A stretch of 64,000 bases of DNA from Cryptomeria japonica. Lineage: Eukaryota > Streptophyta > Pinopsida > Cupressales > Cupressaceae. Shown one piece after another: positions 59,977 to 64,000 of the stretch. The notes under the pieces are model-generated. The model saw only the letters and a list, made by a program, of their open reading frames with translations, did not search any database and was not told the origin of the DNA. The translations under genes were made by a program, and so were the position numbers. Each line of letters starts with the position of its first letter. Within the stretch, counting starts at the first letter, position 1. The DNA is taken from contig NC_081405.1 of the NCBI RefSeq assembly GCF_030272615.1, positions 24,009,772-24,073,771 of the forward strand, given 5' to 3'.

Positions 59977-60463
59977 ACCTCGAAACCCCGAGACTTCGGG
60001 GTTTTGAGGTCTCTTTTTATTCTTTTACTTTCACCAACCTTGAAACTTCGGGCCCTCGGAGTACCGAGGTTGGTCTCCTTCTTCTCTATTTTGTGTTATT
60101 TACCTCGAAACTCCAGTATCCCGGAGTTCCAAGGTATGTTTTTGTTGATCAACCTCGGAACTCTGAAGTCCCGAGGTTGATTCTTTTGTTCTGGCTTTTC
60201 TTTTCTTCACCTTGGAACCCCGGACCTCCAGAGTCCCGAGGTCAGTTTCTTTGTCTTTTGTTTTGTGTTCTTTACCTCGAAACTCTGGAGTCCCGAGGTG
60301 CATTGTGTCTGATCCACCCTAGAACCCTAGAGTCCCAAGATGGATCCTTGCTTGCTTGCTTCTCTACCTCAGAACCTCGGAACTTCGGAGTCCTGAGGTG
60401 GAGTGTTTTATCTTATGTCTTTCTGCTGAGCTCGGAACCTCGGGACCCCGGAGTCCCGAGGTC
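59977..60463. repeat. Array of nine GC-rich near-palindromes upstream of a TATA box (element F)
   Basis: Units start at 59977, 60037, 60102, 60152, 60209, 60273, 60316, 60366 and 60429, 43 to 65 bp apart. Each is about 26-36 bp: an ACCTCGGAAC-like left half, a short GC-rich centre and a GGAGTCCCGAGGT-like right half. The halves are nearly reverse complements, so each unit can form a hairpin. T-rich spacers separate them. The array ends 38 bp before the TATA box. The reading frame through it (59910-60506) repeats motifs with the array's period and is probably incidental. Confidence 0.85.
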
Positions 60464-60501
60464 CTGTTTAAAGCACTCATATGGACAGGTTCAGGAGGGG
60501 G

Positions 60502-60509
60502 TATAAATA
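60502..60509 (+). promoter_or_regulatory. TATA box of element F
   Basis: TATAAATA lies within GGGGGTATAAATATG, just after the palindrome array. A pyrimidine-rich GAGCTCTTGCTTCCTTG follows about 40 bases on. This looks like a complete core promoter driving the plus-strand ORF at 61250. Confidence 0.6.
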
Positions 60510-60629
60510 TGAATAATGAACTTTTAAAGTTCATTTGTGCATTCAGAGCTCTTGCTTCCTTGTTTACTAACTGCGAGCCTCTGAATTGTCGAGCTTCCTT
60601 TTACATTCTTGGGCATTTTGATTCAGCAG

Positions 60630-61235
60630 GTAGGTGATTTTTCTTGCTCTTTTGGTCGTTTGTAGGTTAGATCTTTTTTTTTCTCTTTGTCATGAGTTTT
60701 GTTTTTGTTTTCTTCTTTTCTCATTTTTTGTGTTTTCTTGCGTGTCCCTGCGTGTCCTATTTCCTACCCTGGACTCCCGGAGTTCCGAGTTAATTGCTCT
60801 TCCCCGGAACCTAGGAGTTCTGATATTTTGTTGAGCTTACCTTTAATGACCTTGGAACCCAGGAGTTCTGGATTATTTTTCTTTTTGTGAGAAAGTGCTA
60901 TCACCTAGCCCGAAACCCCGGAGTTCTGAGGTCTACCTTTTATAAGTCCTATTGGTTATTTTTTTTATTTGGCTCAGGATCACGAGATCCCAAGATGAGC
61001 CTAAATTACCTACCCTAGAATATTGAAATCATTTGTTATCTACCTAGCCCGGAACTCTGGAGTTCCAGACTTCATCCATGAGTACCTAGCCTAGAACCCT
61101 GGAACCCCAAAGTTCCGAACCCTATTTTAAAAAGAAAAAACTCCTTACCCCGAGACTCTGGAACCCTAAAGTCCCAAAGTGAATGAACTTTTTTATGTTT
61201 TTGATAAGGAGTTGATCCTCATTTTCTTCTTACAG
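60630..61235 (+). other. Predicted leader intron of element F
   Basis: The donor CAG|GTAGGT at 60627-60635 and the acceptor TTTTCTTCTTACAG|GTTTAG at 61235 bracket 606 bases of T-rich sequence. After splicing, a leader of roughly 100 bases would join 14 bases before the ATG at 61250. Without splicing the leader would carry several upstream ATGs. The prediction is from signals only. Confidence 0.45.
60765..61181. repeat. Second palindrome array, within the predicted leader intron
   Basis: About eight further copies of the GC-rich motif start at 60765, 60802, 60849, 60906, 60971, 61046, 61085 and 61147. They are more diverged than the first array (for example CCCGGAACTCTGGAGTTCC at 61048-61066). 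The TATA box and the predicted first exon lie between the two arrays and are free of the motif. Confidence 0.75.
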
Positions 61236-61249
61236 GTTTAGGTAGTTAG

Positions 61250-64000
61250 ATGGACTCATCTTCTAGCAAAAGAAGCAAAGATATTGACAAACTTCCAGCT
61301 ACCATGAAATACCACTATCAAGGACACGTGTACTCCTCAAAGTTGGATGATCAAGTCAAATGGGTCACTGACACGGAAATTGGCCATATCAAAATTGAAT
61401 ATATTAGAACCCAGCTAGATAAGCCAAGATTGGAGGCCCTACACAGGAGAGTTAAAAGATCAGGCCTAGTGGAGACAACTATCTTTCTGTAATCAGTGCA
61501 AGCACCATAATTTATAATGACAATTGCTCAGTTCTATGACCCGAATACTAGAAAGTGCACTGATGCATAGGGAAAGATAGTTATAGACTTGTCTCCTGAC
61601 ATGATGGGATTTGTGTTCGGTATCCCAACCAGAGATGAGATATTCCTCTCATTTGAAGAGGAGACCTTAAAGGTATGGAATGACAAAGTTGTAGCAAACA
61701 AAAGGCACATGAATGAAAACTGGTTGGAGGAAGAGAGAAAAACAGGTCTCAAGGTAGCAGAAATCCTAAGGGTAGACTTCAAGAAGCCCCAAAGGGACTT
61801 GATTATTATGTTGAGCAGGGCCTTTGGCAAGCCTGATTTTAAACATTTCTATCCATGGATGTTCTAGTTTATGACCACTATCCTAATAGGAAAACAATAT
61901 TTTGATTGGCCACAGATCCTCTCTAACAACATCTGCAAACAAATAAAGGAAGTCCACCAGACCCAAAAATTATTTTTCACATCTTATGTCATCTAGGTGG
62001 CTACCAGAGCTAGAAAGTTTCTGGGACTACAAGTAGAGGATCAGTTAGGGGATGAGAAAGGATAGAAGAAGGTATGGGAATATTATTCCCAACTCCCACT
62101 AGTCAATGCAAAGTCTTATTTCAAAAGAATTAATGATGCCTTCATTTTTTTGGTAATAATTAAATTAATAGGAGACACAGGATACCGGATTAGCTCGGAG
62201 GCCATGGCTATTATTTGAGAGTGGGCATGTTGGTTTATCCAAAATCCATGCTCTACTTACATTAGGGTCAGCGGATTCACGGGGAACCCAATGTTGCTTC
62301 CCAGGTACTACAATGATAGAGTAATTTTGTTGGAATATGTAAGATAACTTTTGGGCCTCCAATCTCTCTTATCATCAAAGCATAAAACATGTATTGATTT
62401 TTCAGTATCTATTGGATACTTCTCATGCTCAAAGATACAGGTTTCAAAGATAACAAAGCCAGACCTTCAAGATTTGAACTTAAAAGAATATGCTTATGCT
62501 AGGGAATTTTATGATCCCTACGGGAAGCTCAAACAAGCTATGCCCAAGGCATATGATGGACACAAGCTGAGAATGGAGGATTTTTGGGCCAACCTCCAGA
62601 ACAGTTTTGAGGTCAGAGAGAAAAATTATAAATAGGTTATCTATGCCACAGATAAGAGATTTATATATTGAGACCAATCTCCCTAAAGACCTCAGGGATG
62701 ATGGAGACCTACTCGATGCGACTTATAAACAATTAGAAATTGATAAGAAGCCCCTCTCCCCAATAAGGTGGTCCATGAATGAGGATGTGAATATAGAAAA
62801 GATTTCTCAAGTGGTCATCAATAGGACCAAACAATGGCTAAGCCAAAGGGTCAGGCCGAGCACCTCAAAGGGAAAACAAAAGGAGTCTACCTCATGGGTA
62901 CCTTAGTTAAGGGGTTATAAGGAGTATGCTTGGAAGATGAGATCAAACTAAAGAAAGAATACATCTACTGACCCTGATGAAGAAGTGTGGCCCCAAGATA
63001 GCAATGAGGACTTATTGAAGAAACTCCAGGAGAAGATGAGGGAGTCTGAGCTATTGAAGAAGGCAATAGACCTTGGAGTGACTGATGGATTAGGAGCAAT
63101 ACCACTGGCTAAAGTCCTCCCACCAAGGACAACTATAGGGCAGACTACAGGAGAGGGTACCCAGGAGCAGAAGGAAGAAATAAAAATTACTAAAGATATA
63201 CCTACTCAACCACCTCCAACAGCTGCCAAACAGGATCCAGGTACTAATGCCCCTGCACCACCACGAGTTAACATACCCGTAGGGCAGCCTGGAGTGCAAG
63301 GTTTCAGGTCTAGCACCAAAGGAATAATATTTAGGAACATTGAATCTGAGTCAAATCACTAGGAAGAGGATCTCGAGTAGCATCAGCCACTAGGAGGCAA
63401 GAAAGAAGGGGATGAGGCAGAGGACCTATCGAGTGAAAGATTAGTTCTAACCCCTCAAGATCAAGAGGACCTCCTCAAGGACATAGCAGCCGGGCAAGAT
63501 GAGGCGGGGATGGATGATGAAGAAAAGATGTTTGGAGAAGAGGTCAGTGGAAAATTGGGAGAATTACATAGACAGTAGGCTCTCCAAAAAAAATTAGCTC
63601 GCCAAGTTGTCCCACCTCAAGACTCCACGAAAACAGAGGTAGAGGAAAGAGATGAAGCAGAGGAGAAAGCAAAGGTCCATGTTATAACTGCAGATATAGT
63701 GTCACATCAAGGTGACAAGAATGAAGATATAACGCAATGGCTCGAGTTCACTTTTGAAAAGAAAAAGAGAAAAGCAAAGCTTCCTAAGGTCACTTTGCAA
63801 CAGGAGCCACCAAAGGTTAAGAAGCCAAAAACCATACATTATCTATAAAAAATAGGCTCTGGTAAAGTGATTGCAGATGTGGCAATTCCAATCCAAGCCG
63901 AGGCACAAAATTCCCCTAAGTATCAAATATCCCAGGTAAATTTGGGTAAACAAACCAAGTGGGGAGAGCTGGATACTTTGGAATTAGCCACAAGTGTTGT
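61250..64000 (+). pseudogene. Element F long ORF, unrecognised (stops and one frameshift)
   Basis: The ATG at 61250 opens MDSSSSKRSKDIDKLPATMK. The frame continues with stops to about 62635 and then shifts to another frame that is largely open to the window end. Recognisable character: FYDPNTRKCTDA and IDLSPDMMGFVFGIPTRDEI; a Lys/Glu-rich helical part (NENWLEEERKTGLKVAEIL); later EFYDPYGKLKQAMPKAYDG. Then come a Gln/Pro-rich linker and an acidic/basic tail near 63400-63800. More than 900 codons are covered and the end is not reached. No catalytic motif or zinc knuckle is seen. Position after promoter and leader suggests the first ORF of a retrotransposon, or a putative plant transposon protein, but I do not recognise it. 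Confidence 0.5.

Noticed and set aside
59910-60506. 198-codon plus-strand ORF over the first palindrome array
   Set aside because: Its periodic sequence simply mirrors the GC-rich repeat units. It runs through the TATA box, and a second frame is also open.

Overview
This window looks like repeat-dominated nuclear DNA of a seed plant. It is AT-rich and crowded with decayed retrotransposons of several lineages, and it holds one intron-containing plant gene. Very long insertions, old LINE copies and heavily stop-ridden Gypsy elements fit a large gymnosperm (conifer-type) genome best. That assignment is inference; no species marker was identified.

Layout. At 1-4096 (minus) lies the 5' part of a Ty3/Gypsy element (element A): LTR, primer-binding site, and a gag-protease-RNase H polyprotein in one frame, stop-ridden and without a visible reverse transcriptase. 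At 4712-6617 (plus) is a truncated L1-type LINE. At 6622-15398 is a Copia element whose pol is interrupted by a second, inverted, LTR-less Copia copy (9237-12800). At 15399-21600 is a fuller copy of the same LINE family, split by a Copia-type solo LTR with a near-perfect target duplication. From 21600 to 27455 come AT-rich DNA, a foldback element and a dead hAT transposase. At 27456-29765 is a third LINE.

The only convincing host gene is at about 30770-34260 (plus). It encodes a DUF604/Fringe-like type II membrane glycosyltransferase with a predicted GC-AG intron and a minisatellite in another intron. A fold-back array of roughly 100-bp repeats lies just upstream.

From 35170 to 64000 the sequence is again nested elements: an RTE-type LINE remnant (minus); a 9.6-kb Gypsy element C (36208-45829, minus) with one gag-like ORF and no pol; a Copia fragment (minus); a Gypsy pol of the Tat type with two RNase H domains (50895-54454, minus), interrupted by an 840-bp insertion; Gypsy element D (LTR plus protease/proline-rich ORF, minus); a Copia 3' end (E, minus) with a coiled-coil ORF; and element F (plus). 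In F, arrays of GC-rich near-palindromes lie on both sides of a TATA box and inside a predicted leader intron, followed by a long ORF I do not recognise.

The elements appear to be linked. C shares a 3' non-coding block with the Tat-type pol copy, as expected if C is or was mobilised in trans. A and F carry the same class of GC-rich palindrome near their promoters and leaders. Alignments, RNA evidence and database searches could not be run; element boundaries are read from LTR ends, primer-binding sites, polypurine tracts and comparison between copies.
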